The translations under genes and the position numbers were made by a program. A stretch of DNA of 35,038 bases from Pirellulaceae bacterium (GTDB lineage Bacteria > Planctomycetota > Planctomycetia > Pirellulales > Pirellulaceae), in assembly GCA_013002105.1 (NCBI GenBank), contig JABDKS010000064.1:1-35038 (forward strand), given 5' to 3'. Position 1 is the stretch's first letter. Each line of letters starts with the position of its first letter. Of the stretch, positions 16,901 through 23,762 are shown in pieces. A model generated the notes under the pieces. It was not told where the DNA came from, made no database searches, and saw nothing but the letters and a program-made list of their open reading frames with translations.

Positions 16901-19374
16901 ACACTTTGGTGATTCCCGCGGGATCTTTCCTTTCGGACTTTTTCACCGTGACGACCGTCGATAACGACGATTTGGATGGCAGTCGCAATGTGTCAGTGCA
17001 GGCCTCGGCCGTGGATCATGTGTCAGCGTCCGAGACAATCCTGATCACGGATCACGAAGAGTTGCAACTGACGGTTGCTGGTGCGCCGTTTCAAGAGAAC
17101 GGAGGTACGGCGACGTTCACACTCCGTAGGCCAACGCCGGGCCCCGCGGTCGACATCAGTCTGTCCGGTGGTAACCGCCGCGTGATCGAGATTCCTGATC
17201 AAGTGACCATTCCATTCGGACTGGACTCAGTGACGTTCACCGGCACACTGGTGGACGACAGCGTTGTCAATGCGAATGACAACGTCACGATCGTTGCCCA
17301 GTCAGACGTTTACCAGTCTGCCTCCACATCCTTTGTGATCGAAGAAGACGATCGGCCTGCGTTGGAGTTAACGTTTGTTCAAAACGAGCTCAGCGAAAAT
17401 GGTGGTTCTGTAACGGGCCGTATTAGTCGAAATACACGCAGCGCCCTGACGGTGCAGTTGGTCGCGTTGGAGTTGGGCCGCGTCGAGTTGCCAGCAGCTG
17501 TGAGTTTTTCGGCCGGCACCCGTTTCGTCGACTTTCAAGTCACGGGATTGGACAACGTAAAGGTGGATGGGGACGCCGTGATCCCGATTCAGGCATCCGC
17601 GGCGGGCCACCCTGCCGTGATCGCCGATGTCAAAGTTTGGGATAATGACCTGGCTGGGTTTTCTTTCGTCAGCGACGTCGGATTAACGACCGTCAGCGAG
17701 TCGGGCGGCGGTGCGAATGTGGGCGTTGTTTTGAACGCCGCGCCCTTGTCGAACGTTGACATTTCGCTGGCACCGTCGCATTCGCAGCAGATTTTTGTGA
17801 CGCCGGCACGGTTGACGTTCACGCCGGCAAACTGGAATCAGCCACAATCGGTTTTGGTAAGTGCCATTGATGATCTTACGGTAGAACCAACCGAAACCTA
17901 TCAAGTCAATGCTGCGGTCGTTGGGACTGGATCGGATGCTGCTTTTCTGCAGATTGGTATCCAATCGTTGGATGTGCGGGTCCAGGACAACGATGTCGCC
18001 GGTATTTATATGGAGCAGACCAATGGATCGACCATCGTTTCGGAATTGGGCTTGAAGGATGAATTTTTCTTGCGTCTGGAATCCCAGCCGATTTCCCCTG
18101 TGACCCTGCTAATTGACAACACATCCTTGCCACAAGTTGACTTCACGCCACAAAGTGTCACGTTCACACCACAGAACTGGGATCAAGTGCGCGAGATTGT
18201 TGTCACCACACCATTGGACTTCGATCAGGATCGCAATTCGATCGGCCCGGTTTATGTACGCGTTGACGATTCGACGACTGCACAGGGTTACGCTAATTTG
18301 CGAGAGCGAACATTGGTAGCCGTCCACGTCGATTCTGTGTTGAACGATCTGCGTGTTCGACGGATCGATGATTCGCTGGCCTTGGTGGATGAGGTCAGCG
18401 GTCAGGTTCTGCAGAGCCAACCGCTTGATTCCGGTGGCGTGCAAATCACCATGGGCCCGCGTTCCGAACGGATTCACATCGAAGCATCAGCCGACTATGA
18501 CGGCTTGTCGCTTGACACTGCCGGCGGTAACGACCGCATCACGCTGGCTAACTACAACCTGGCTTTGGTTGATGGTGGTGTCGGAGTGGATACGGTGGTA
18601 CCGATTAGCGCCAACGTATTGTTCGACCTGTCCAGTCTCTCTCAGGTTCAATTACGAAACATCGAACGGATTGATTTAAGTACCATCGGGGCTCATCGTT
18701 TGAATCTGTCGTCCGATGCCGTGATCGCATCAACCGATGCGAGTCAACAATTGCACGTGATTGCAACGCCGGAGGATGTCGTTAGCTTTCAAAACGACTG
18801 GCAATTGGATCAGCCAACGATGGTCAACGGCGTCGCGACACATCGTTTGTCACGCGACGGAGCATCGGTTTTGTTCAGCAATAGTCGCCAATGGCAAAAT
18901 CCGTTGATTCCTGAAGACGTGAATCGTGACGGTGGGATTTCTCCGGGAGATATCTTGGCACTGATCAACCGATTGTCGGATCAAAATTCGAATCAGCTAC
19001 CAAGCAATTATGATTCGGATGCAGACGTTTTTTACTTCGATGTCAATGATGACAAGCAAGCGTCACCGATGGATATACTGCTGGTGATCAATGCCTTGGA
19101 CGACCTGAATCAAATTGGTCTTCAAGGTGAAGGAATCGGTGGCAGAATTGGCGTGCTGGACGAATCGGATGTCGGCCTGACGGTCAAGGCCGGCCGAGGC
19201 ATTGCGACCGACGTGGCAGTCAAAAATTTACGATCGACTCCGCCTCTGCAGCAGGCAGATTGGATGGCGAGCGATGTGGATGCTGCACTGAGTAGTTTCT
19301 TGGACACATCAGAGGACGACGAAGATCCTGCGGATTTGTTGGCGCGAATCGACGGCGTGACATCGCTGGTTTAG
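10966..19374 (+). CDS. giant multidomain surface protein with a metzincin-type protease motif
   Basis: The protein has 2802 residues. A basic leader carries the LEQLEARRLLA motif (about residue 30-40). Then come three PPC-type beta-sandwich domains (about 43-150, 165-262, 275-400). A protease-like domain (about 400-590) has the full zinc signature HEFGHATGLPH (H512, E513, H516, H522) and a Met-turn, FMSY (M530). Seven FG-GAP/VCBS calcium repeats (DFNNDGRAD, DLDNDGDDD, DIDADGDLD and others; 624-945) and a fourth PPC domain (about 949-1062) follow. Further on are an SbsA-like Ig domain, a PA14-like domain (about 1320-1485) and another Ig-like domain. About seven Calx-beta repeats marked by ISENGG-type starts span about 1640-2230. 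Two modules with FTPANWNQP/FTPQNWDQV follow, then dockerin-like loops (about 2651-2711). The tail includes DVDAALSSFLD. It is probably a secreted or surface-bound metalloprotease-adhesin (inference). No strong ribosome site precedes the ATG. Confidence 0.92.
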   Translation: MGLLRSRRRETRRSGGYRSHSRRRRFVSCLEQLEARRLLAAEVEPNDDLATATAVAAGDTLEGTLSSASDVDYFVTTLASGERFIVDTFNVNAPLFSPTLPPAIEVFDGIGNLIDVTTDGRDIAFVAPSAGSYAIRIAGQNAFGLFAGEYAMATTQSAAPGDAESEPNNDNATANTAPLGRPFTGSILDNRDIDRFELTASRGDVVAVAFAGLPSSAPFVRLVSASGQVIATDTSGLGLVADVTSGETLYVEIASNGATDVLQYVAVINRFSDSTVVAESGSGFDGAAEFASVERNETLVGVLEDLNDVDLFRFEVDDIEFLNFDLQLAGGERIVDSGKELRLYNALGQLLERSSSGSLSTNRTDALTPGTHYIEVLATSPVGAGAYALSYSTRNDYSLQRDNALHYTDFDSTDPYLGFDRVAAYADAAGIPFFHAMLDAKYKPFEVELTRNKPVDGQERVASGIGDFGDIGAGGFGGGGRGIRSSQGNTVNNAREISVSNFQYYGTTLVSHEFGHATGLPHARDPQAFMSYVGTTELLPVGDAYAFVGTDSRRPQNSVYDVRNYLDWAMQPGAQVYAPPIDTATALAGVPIMDLMPYLQEMTVDHKPVESLATSARPFDSGTGDFNNDGRADVVVASEIDNRIEIYMAVAGGGFAAPVVINASGNLGWWTDAIEIGDLDNDGDDDLVVASYFASRMTVYRSNGDGTFAAGVDLALPRAPQTLESADIDADGDLDLIAAGVGSDAYLFTNAGDATFTSSGSFVSGPNTYSIASGDFNGDTFTDFAAANASSQGVSVVLGTAAGGFIAQSVNATSESRPESLVVADFDNDGVDDFAVANRDGQNVDLFLSVGNGTFTLAESFPLGIAPRKMEAADIDGDGNVDLMLSGRQFAAQVLLGQAGGSFSRPISLESGRNESSVSAGDFDNDGQLELAITSVFSDHVSILDQGSGDLRNDRVTVYGSIAGSVDLAGEVDRFSVDVQAGERYTFDIDAAEFQYPLDAILSVYDGAGSLIASNDDARDLNSGIRSVDPFLDLTFASAQTITIEVRGKLASSGDYRLKVTPERALETIAPRVIASVPANGAAINGTTQLVFYFDGLLDPDSLSGQSVIVTGATSGVVNGTATFNPFEASMVWTASNQLAPDDYTVEIIGDVGGVTDLLGNRLDGEIAAGHTFPDLSGDGVPGGNYMTSFTVTTADTSAAVVSSAVYRRDPYNRGQFLVRLNDTLSHVDVHATTFTLRGAGTDQVFGSADDTLQELDPVYDSVRNTGSSRLYLYSRGIPDSDAYRIDAQVIDGAGNLVTLSEEVAVGQVVPAGSLYVDQSLSTSGLTGSYVNQSLRGYAAQDDWRQSQTISGTRVDPLIHFRTGDFGIRSDVGVTGGVDDTNWDDFSVQWDGWIDVPVDGARLQTISDDGSRFWIDVNQDGTFDSGPGEFVNNGWGNGQGFEPSGLSASLPAGVYQIRVQFEEGTGGLGMDLQWVIPGQPLATDGFIHGPSVTDVSIRSGQQIDSNSPNFVSVTFSSSIDPATLTPDTISLRRSDTSTFFDGDDQIMMDTDGVIGWDASNQQATIAFNQPLKNGFYLLELDGDIGGIANRAGHLLDGEFLSSVVIGNDDPFIWENTPSGNGVQGGDYRTTFVVSQPQLSVKIADASISELDGRTNAVITRNFADLSNPLTVTIDISDLTELNAVRTVTIPAGQASVPIVLMAVDDSLLDGDQSVTVSATAAGITGGDASVIVTDYETLNIDVVLPEISEKGGVTELIISRLDTRGGLTVNILNDRTDKAAIVSEVFLANGQSSITVPITGVDNSLLDGTQTVTLTTVSVGMVDASTTFSVTDFEELVLEIVQDSISENGGVANATLTRTDPNGQAFASLSVDLPGQVSFPQNVQFQNGQLRSNPFQISALDNDLVDLTRSVTFTATAIGYQDATDTLEITDHEQLEIQINESTLSEFGGSTTARVIRTDASNDLTVQIVTDSSQLTMLDTLVIPAGSFLSDFFTVTTVDNDDLDGSRNVSVQASAVDHVSASETILITDHEELQLTVAGAPFQENGGTATFTLRRPTPGPAVDISLSGGNRRVIEIPDQVTIPFGLDSVTFTGTLVDDSVVNANDNVTIVAQSDVYQSASTSFVIEEDDRPALELTFVQNELSENGGSVTGRISRNTRSALTVQLVALELGRVELPAAVSFSAGTRFVDFQVTGLDNVKVDGDAVIPIQASAAGHPAVIADVKVWDNDLAGFSFVSDVGLTTVSESGGGANVGVVLNAAPLSNVDISLAPSHSQQIFVTPARLTFTPANWNQPQSVLVSAIDDLTVEPTETYQVNAAVVGTGSDAAFLQIGIQSLDVRVQDNDVAGIYMEQTNGSTIVSELGLKDEFFLRLESQPISPVTLLIDNTSLPQVDFTPQSVTFTPQNWDQVREIVVTTPLDFDQDRNSIGPVYVRVDDSTTAQGYANLRERTLVAVHVDSVLNDLRVRRIDDSLALVDEVSGQVLQSQPLDSGGVQITMGPRSERIHIEASADYDGLSLDTAGGNDRITLANYNLALVDGGVGVDTVVPISANVLFDLSSLSQVQLRNIERIDLSTIGAHRLNLSSDAVIASTDASQQLHVIATPEDVVSFQNDWQLDQPTMVNGVATHRLSRDGASVLFSNSRQWQNPLIPEDVNRDGGISPGDILALINRLSDQNSNQLPSNYDSDADVFYFDVNDDKQASPMDILLVINALDDLNQIGLQGEGIGGRIGVLDESDVGLTVKAGRGIATDVAVKNLRSTPPLQQADWMASDVDAALSSFLDTSEDDEDPADLLARIDGVTSLV

Positions 19375-19394
19375 CAGGTCGTTGTCGCCGTCGA

Positions 19395-19664
19395 CTACAC
19401 GAGACAAGGTTCTGGCGTTTCAACTTGCATCGGCATTGGCATCAGCACGTCGGCTGCTGGAATCAGTCTGAGATTGTGGCATCGGGACAGTTGGAACTGG
19501 CGGGGCGCTTCGCGGCACAGGCAAAGACCTAGGAAACGGTAATTGCCGACGAACCGTATGGGGCTCACCACGCGACGGGTACGGACGCCGTTGGCATCGC
19601 AATAGTCCATTTCGATGACGTAGTTATCTGAATCTTGCATGGCGCGTCGAAGTAAGCGTTTCAT
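19395..19664 (-). CDS. small WYL-domain-like protein
   Basis: This is an 89-residue protein with GGAG nine bases before the ATG. Residues about 14-70 resemble the WYL fold: YVIEMDYCDANGVRTRRVVSP gives the strand-turn-strand start, and GNYRFLGLCL then RQFQLSRCHNLRL matches the pattern in which an aromatic/Leu strand is followed by R-x-F-x-L-x-R. WYL domains sense ligands, often nucleic-acid-derived, and usually sit behind a winged-helix DNA-binding domain. None is present here, so this would be a stand-alone sensor or regulatory subunit. The last 15 residues, with repeated Met-Pro, are probably disordered. The gene ends 20 bp from the end of the convergent giant surface-protein gene. The family assignment is by eye. 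Confidence 0.7.
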   Translation of the reverse strand: MKRLLRRAMQDSDNYVIEMDYCDANGVRTRRVVSPIRFVGNYRFLGLCLCREAPRQFQLSRCHNLRLIPAADVLMPMPMQVETPEPCLV

Positions 19665-19778
19665 AATCGGGATCTCCGAATCATTTTTTAAGGTATCGAA
19701 GCCGGCGTCATGCGAATTGCCTTGCCGCTTCAGTGATACTATTGGTCGCTAGCATGACACGTTCGGTCACGCGTCTGG

Positions 19779-19797
19779 AAAAAACGCGTCAGACGCG
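19779..19797 (-). terminator. intrinsic terminator downstream of the NHL lipoprotein gene
   Basis: Read on the minus strand, the stem CGCGT-CTG-ACGCG (19797 to 19785) is followed directly by six T residues (19784-19779). It lies about 110 bp beyond the stop of the minus-strand gene ending at 19906. A larger inverted repeat, CGCGTCTG...CAGACGCG (19770-19797), overlaps it. Confidence 0.6.
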
Positions 19798-19905
19798 GGA
19801 AAAATGGCTGTTGGTCGACTGTGGACGCGCAGATAGCCGGTCCGGTACGTGCCGAAATCCAGCCGGATAGAATTTTATTACTGCAGTCGGCTGACAGTCG
19901 AGAAT

Positions 19906-20946
19906 TCAGCTCGGTAGGCTGATTCGTTGCACGCGATGATTGTTGCTGTCCAAGATGTGGACCCGATCAATCGAGTCGATTACGAGGCCCCAGGGCTGGT
20001 AGAGTTGCCCGGGTTCAAAGCCGGGCCCGCCCCAGGAGGCGATCCATTTTCCGTTGGGCTCGAATCGTTGGATTCGCTGGTTGCCGTATTCGCAAATCAG
20101 TACGGTCGAATCACTCGCGATCGCCAAGTCGTAGGGATAATAAAATTTACCCTGACTCTTTCCCTCGCCACCCCAGACATCTATTAATCGAGGTTTCTCT
20201 TCGCTGACATCAAATCTCTGAATGCGATGATTGCATGCGTCGACCACCCACAGGGTATTGCCATCAACGACGAGGCTCTGAGGTCGAACGAATTTGCCCG
20301 GCTGATGACCATTGCCACCCCATTGGGTGATGAACTTGCCGTCGGGGGAAAACTTTTGAATCCGATCCGACGCGCCATATTCACCGATGTAAATGCAACC
20401 TTCGTCGTCACAAACGGCATCGGTAACGAATGCAAACTCGCCGGGTGAATGACCCGCGACACCACCGATCTGCTCGCTGTTAATCAACTCTCCATTGGGC
20501 TTATAGGCCAACATTCGGTAGTAGTGTGTATCCGCGACATAGAGTCTCGATTTACCCTCAACGCCGCCGATTTTTTTCGTCGCCATTCCGGTGGGTCGGC
20601 CGTTGGCTGTTTGAGGCGTTTTCCACCAGCGTAGTAACTGTCCGTCCGTGTCAAAAACCTGAATTCGCCCTGTGGTGTCAACGATATACAGATGATCGTT
20701 GTGGTCGATGGTGATCGCACGCGGTTTCAAGAATCTACCGTCGCTCATCCCCCGACGTCCCCAAACAAGTTCAGGTTGGTCGATACTGCCGTTGGGGACG
20801 CATCCGGTGGTTGCCAGACATGCGGCGCCAACCCCCGTGGCGACCGAGGCAAGAAAATTTCGCCGATTGGTTTGGATCGATCCCGACGAATCTACTTGGG
20901 AGAGTCTTATTGGGTTGTGGGCGACTTGTGAATTCAAAACGGTCAT
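19906..20946 (-). CDS. Tat-exported NHL-repeat (six-bladed propeller) lipoprotein
   Basis: The 346-residue product of the ATG at 20946 has a twin-arginine signal, TNRRNFLASVATGVGAA (about 26-42). It ends in ATTGC, a weak lipobox that would place an acylated Cys at the new N-terminus. The rest is six NHL repeats, each with a G-x-F/L-x-x-P start, a LYIVD or similar strand and an H/N-R-I-Q-R-F close; examples are WVVDACNHRIQRF and ILDSNNHRVQRI. NHL propellers mediate protein, RNA or carbohydrate contacts, or act as scaffolds for lyases; no catalytic residue is evident. The frame is open to 21024 but the extra residues do not resemble a signal. It is divergent from the tsaC fusion gene with an 83-bp gap, so the two promoters must overlap or abut. 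Confidence 0.87.
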   Translation of the reverse strand: MTVLNSQVAHNPIRLSQVDSSGSIQTNRRNFLASVATGVGAACLATTGCVPNGSIDQPELVWGRRGMSDGRFLKPRAITIDHNDHLYIVDTTGRIQVFDTDGQLLRWWKTPQTANGRPTGMATKKIGGVEGKSRLYVADTHYYRMLAYKPNGELINSEQIGGVAGHSPGEFAFVTDAVCDDEGCIYIGEYGASDRIQKFSPDGKFITQWGGNGHQPGKFVRPQSLVVDGNTLWVVDACNHRIQRFDVSEEKPRLIDVWGGEGKSQGKFYYPYDLAIASDSTVLICEYGNQRIQRFEPNGKWIASWGGPGFEPGQLYQPWGLVIDSIDRVHILDSNNHRVQRISLPS

Positions 20947-21029
20947 TCCTACAATGTAACCACGATTTCCTAGTTGCAACAACGAAATGTTGGTTGCGCA
21001 CTCGTGCCGAGCCTGTCGTCGCAAACTTC

Positions 21030-22175
21030 ATGTCCAATATTCTAGACTTACAGACGACCGACGATCCACGCGATATCGTCCACCGAACCGTTCAGGCGTT
21101 GGTCGAGGGGCAGGTTGTCGGCGTTCCCACAGACACGGTATACGGTCTGGCGGTGCATGCGTTGTGCGAAGACGCGGTCGAAAGGTTGTGTGAACTCAAA
21201 GGCCGCAGCAATACCGCCCCGCTGGCTATTTCGGTCCGTAGTCGGGATGCTGCAGGAGACCTTTTCGGAACACTCTGTCCGGTTGCCCGTCGACTGAGCC
21301 GCCGATGTTGGCCCGGCCCGCTGACACTGGTTGTCCCATGCAATACTCCCCAAAGTGCCGTTACGCAGCTACCACGTGGTGTGCGCGAGCGGATCACGGG
21401 CGAAGGCGAATGTGTTGGATTTCGTGTGGTGGACCATCGTATATTATCGTATATCCACCGATTTTTGGCCGCTCCGTTGGTCCTTACCAGTGCCAATGTT
21501 TCGGGAAAACCGGCACCGGCGACCGCCGATGGGGTCGCCGAGCAGTTTGGCGATTCGCTGCCACTGCTGCTAGATGACGGTCCAACCCGTTATGGTGGTG
21601 CATCGACAGTCGTCCGCGTTCGCGGCGACGGATGGGAACTACTTCGCGAAGGGGTGATTGAACGAGCCGCCATGAACCAATTTGTAAAACCGGTAATTGC
21701 ACTCGTCTGTACTGGCAATACCTGTCGAAGTCCCATGGGCGAAACGCTACTTCGAGAACAAGTTCGCACAAAGTTTGGCAATGAGGATGCCATACGCGTC
21801 CTGTCAGCCGGTGTGGCCGCGGGGATGGGAAGCGGTGCTAGCCCGCAAGCAGTCGAAGTGATGGGCAAACGCGGCCTCGATTTGACGGGGCATAGCAGCC
21901 AACAGTTGGACGACCATTTGATCAATGTCGCTGATTTGGTGCTCACGATGACCCGTGGTCACCGTGATGCGATTTTGGCGGCGTGGCCAAACATGCACCA
22001 ACGCGTATTCACGCTGCGGCATGATGGGGGCGACATCTCAGATCCGGTCGGAATGTCGGTGGAAGTCTACGAGCAATGTGCAACACAGATTGACGAAGAG
22101 TTGGCGAAGTGGCTCGAGAACCTGAGTGACGATTTTCTGCCAAAAGAGATCAAGAGTGGAGAGGATGGTGAGTGA
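21030..22175 (+). CDS. TsaC/YrdC/Sua5 domain fused to a YwlE-like protein-arginine phosphatase domain
   Basis: This is a 381-residue two-domain fusion. Residues about 10-210 are a TsaC/Sua5 domain (PTDTVYGL at 33-40, KGRSNTAPLAI from 57, LTSANVSG at 152-159). That family makes threonylcarbamoyl-AMP for the t6A37 modification of ANN-decoding tRNAs. Residues about 220-365 are a low-molecular-weight phosphatase domain with the P-loop CTGNTCRS (C227, R233) and a DP acid (D338). Typical tyrosine phosphatases of this fold have Ile or a similar residue where this has T231; the Thr is the known arginine-phosphatase marker of Bacillus YwlE. The ATG at 21030 is chosen because the open frame upstream has no YrdC-like sequence. 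The TGA overlaps the next ATG (TGATG), so it is translationally coupled to rpiB. In Bacillus the same three functions are neighbours (ywlC-ywlE-ywlF). Confidence 0.92.
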   Translation: MSNILDLQTTDDPRDIVHRTVQALVEGQVVGVPTDTVYGLAVHALCEDAVERLCELKGRSNTAPLAISVRSRDAAGDLFGTLCPVARRLSRRCWPGPLTLVVPCNTPQSAVTQLPRGVRERITGEGECVGFRVVDHRILSYIHRFLAAPLVLTSANVSGKPAPATADGVAEQFGDSLPLLLDDGPTRYGGASTVVRVRGDGWELLREGVIERAAMNQFVKPVIALVCTGNTCRSPMGETLLREQVRTKFGNEDAIRVLSAGVAAGMGSGASPQAVEVMGKRGLDLTGHSSQQLDDHLINVADLVLTMTRGHRDAILAAWPNMHQRVFTLRHDGGDISDPVGMSVEVYEQCATQIDEELAKWLENLSDDFLPKEIKSGEDGE

Positions 22176-22639
22176 TGAGAATTTGCTTGGGAAGCGATCA
22201 CCGTGGTATCCAAATCAAAGCACGCTTGATCCAGACTCTTAGTAACAACGGTTTTGACGTTCGCGACGAAGGCACAAATTCGGAGGTGCCCGTCGATTAC
22301 CCCGATTTTGCGCAACGGGTCGCCGAACGAGTCAGCTGCGGAGAGGCGGATCGCGGCATTTTGATTTGTGGAACCGGAATTGGAATGGCGATCGCCGCAA
22401 ACAAGTTCAAGGGTGTCCGCGCCGCAGCATGTTGTGACGAGGTGATGGTGGAAATGAGTCGCCGCCATAACGATGTCAACGTCTTGTGTTTGCCGGGTGA
22501 TTTGATTGGGGAACGTCCGATCGATGATCTGATACTGATGTGGTTGCAGACTGATTTTGATGGTGGACGGCATGGAACGCGGATAGAAAAGATCGGTTTG
22601 ATCGAGCGGCGTGTCTCACAACCCTCTGATCCTCAATGA
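22175..22639 (+). CDS. rpiB: ribose-5-phosphate isomerase B
   Basis: RpiB interconverts ribose-5-phosphate and ribulose-5-phosphate in the non-oxidative pentose phosphate pathway. The 154-residue protein has the full family pattern. It begins RICLGSDHRG (D8, H9). The catalytic cysteine is C65 in GILICGTGIG with T67 next to it, and ANKFKGVRAA follows. H98 is in SRRHNDVNVLCLPG, and RHGTRIEKI phosphate-binding residues lie near the end. Length is normal for the family (about 145-155). The ATG overlaps the TGA of the upstream fusion gene by one base, with GAGAGG upstream inside that gene. It sits inside an operon-like run with the tsaC fusion and the delta' gene. Confidence 0.95.
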   Translation: MRICLGSDHRGIQIKARLIQTLSNNGFDVRDEGTNSEVPVDYPDFAQRVAERVSCGEADRGILICGTGIGMAIAANKFKGVRAAACCDEVMVEMSRRHNDVNVLCLPGDLIGERPIDDLILMWLQTDFDGGRHGTRIEKIGLIERRVSQPSDPQ

Positions 22640-22655
22640 TTCGGGTTGGCCAACG

Positions 22656-23678
22656 ATGACAACCACTTGGTCGGACCTGATCGGTCATCAAAGAGTCTAC
22701 GATTGGTTTTCTACGGCGATCCGGCGTGGACGTCTGACCGGCAGTTTTCTGCTGGTGGGATCACCGGGAATCGGCAAGCAAACCGTTGCCAACCTATTGG
22801 CGCAAACGCTCTTGTGTGAGACTCAAGATCCTGCGGCGATGCAGCCTTGCGGGACCTGCGAAGGTTGTGTTCAGGTGTTGGCGCAGACACATCCAGATGT
22901 CATTCGCGTCGAAAAACCGAAAGACAAGTCGGTGATCCCACTTGAATTGTTGATCGGCCCCAAGGATGCCCGAATGCAAGAAGGTTTTTGTCGGGACGTT
23001 CGACTAAAACCCATGCGCGGCCGTCGCAAAGTTGCGATGCTGCAAGATGCTGATTTTTTGAACGAAGAAGGTGCCAACTGCTTGCTGAAAACTTTGGAGG
23101 AACCACCAGCCGATTCATTGATCTTGTTGATCGGAACGAGCGAGCAAAAACAGTTACCAACGATTCGTTCACGCTGTCAAATCATTCGGTTTGCTCCGTT
23201 GAGCGAACAGCACGCGATCGATCTGTTGCGAGGCGTGCATTCGGTCGAGGCGTCCGATGCCGATATCGCGCATGCGGTCGACGTCTCCGGCGGCGACATG
23301 CTCGTCGCATTGCGAATGCTCAGCGATGGTGCGAACGAATTTCGTCAAACGCTTGATGCTCAACTTTCTGCTCCTTTACCCGATCCGGTTGCGATCAACC
23401 GAATCATTGCATCCCACATTGATCAGGCGGGCAAAGACGCGAGCAAACGTCGCGGTGCCATGCGAGATGTGTTTTCGATGGCGGTGCAGTTTTACCGGAG
23501 ACAGTTGCGGCACGCCGCGGTCCAGTCGCACGTTCATCCCAAAACATTGGCACGTTTGGATCGGTCGGTCCGGGCCCTCCGCGAAGTCGATCGAAGCGCC
23601 AATCAATCGACGCTAATCGAGTGTTTCGCGGCCGATATCGCTGCGGGGATCACGGGTGACCGTGGCGACATTGGATAA
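22656..23678 (+). CDS. holB: DNA polymerase III delta' subunit (clamp-loader AAA+ protein)
   Basis: This 340-residue AAA+ protein of the DnaX/HolB group is expected to act in the clamp loader that places the beta sliding clamp on DNA. It has a Walker A-like loop GSPGIGKQ (35-42) and a zinc module with C54, C65, C68, C71 (PCGTCEGC). The clamp-loader core reads LQDADFLNEEGANCLLKTLEEPP, and the SRC motif follows (IRSRCQIIRF). It lacks the long C-terminal extension of DnaX tau, favouring delta'. The ATG at 22656 begins MTTTWSDLIGHQ, where the family starts. A GTG at 22611 inside rpiB is also in frame but adds an unrelated leader. The gap from rpiB is 16 bp, so co-transcription is likely. The gene is convergent with the prenyltransferase-like gene. 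Confidence 0.9.
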   Translation: MTTTWSDLIGHQRVYDWFSTAIRRGRLTGSFLLVGSPGIGKQTVANLLAQTLLCETQDPAAMQPCGTCEGCVQVLAQTHPDVIRVEKPKDKSVIPLELLIGPKDARMQEGFCRDVRLKPMRGRRKVAMLQDADFLNEEGANCLLKTLEEPPADSLILLIGTSEQKQLPTIRSRCQIIRFAPLSEQHAIDLLRGVHSVEASDADIAHAVDVSGGDMLVALRMLSDGANEFRQTLDAQLSAPLPDPVAINRIIASHIDQAGKDASKRRGAMRDVFSMAVQFYRRQLRHAAVQSHVHPKTLARLDRSVRALREVDRSANQSTLIECFAADIAAGITGDRGDIG

Positions 23679-23762
23679 GAAAGTAAGACCGAGTTTAGAT
23701 TCGGGTCGCGACGGAGTTTTGGGTTCGACGACGGCAAAGTGCATTGTCTCATTGAGACCAGG

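Noticed and set aside
23746..23758. Terminator from GTCTC-ATT-GAGAC
   Set aside because: It has a stem of only 5 bp and no T run on either strand.
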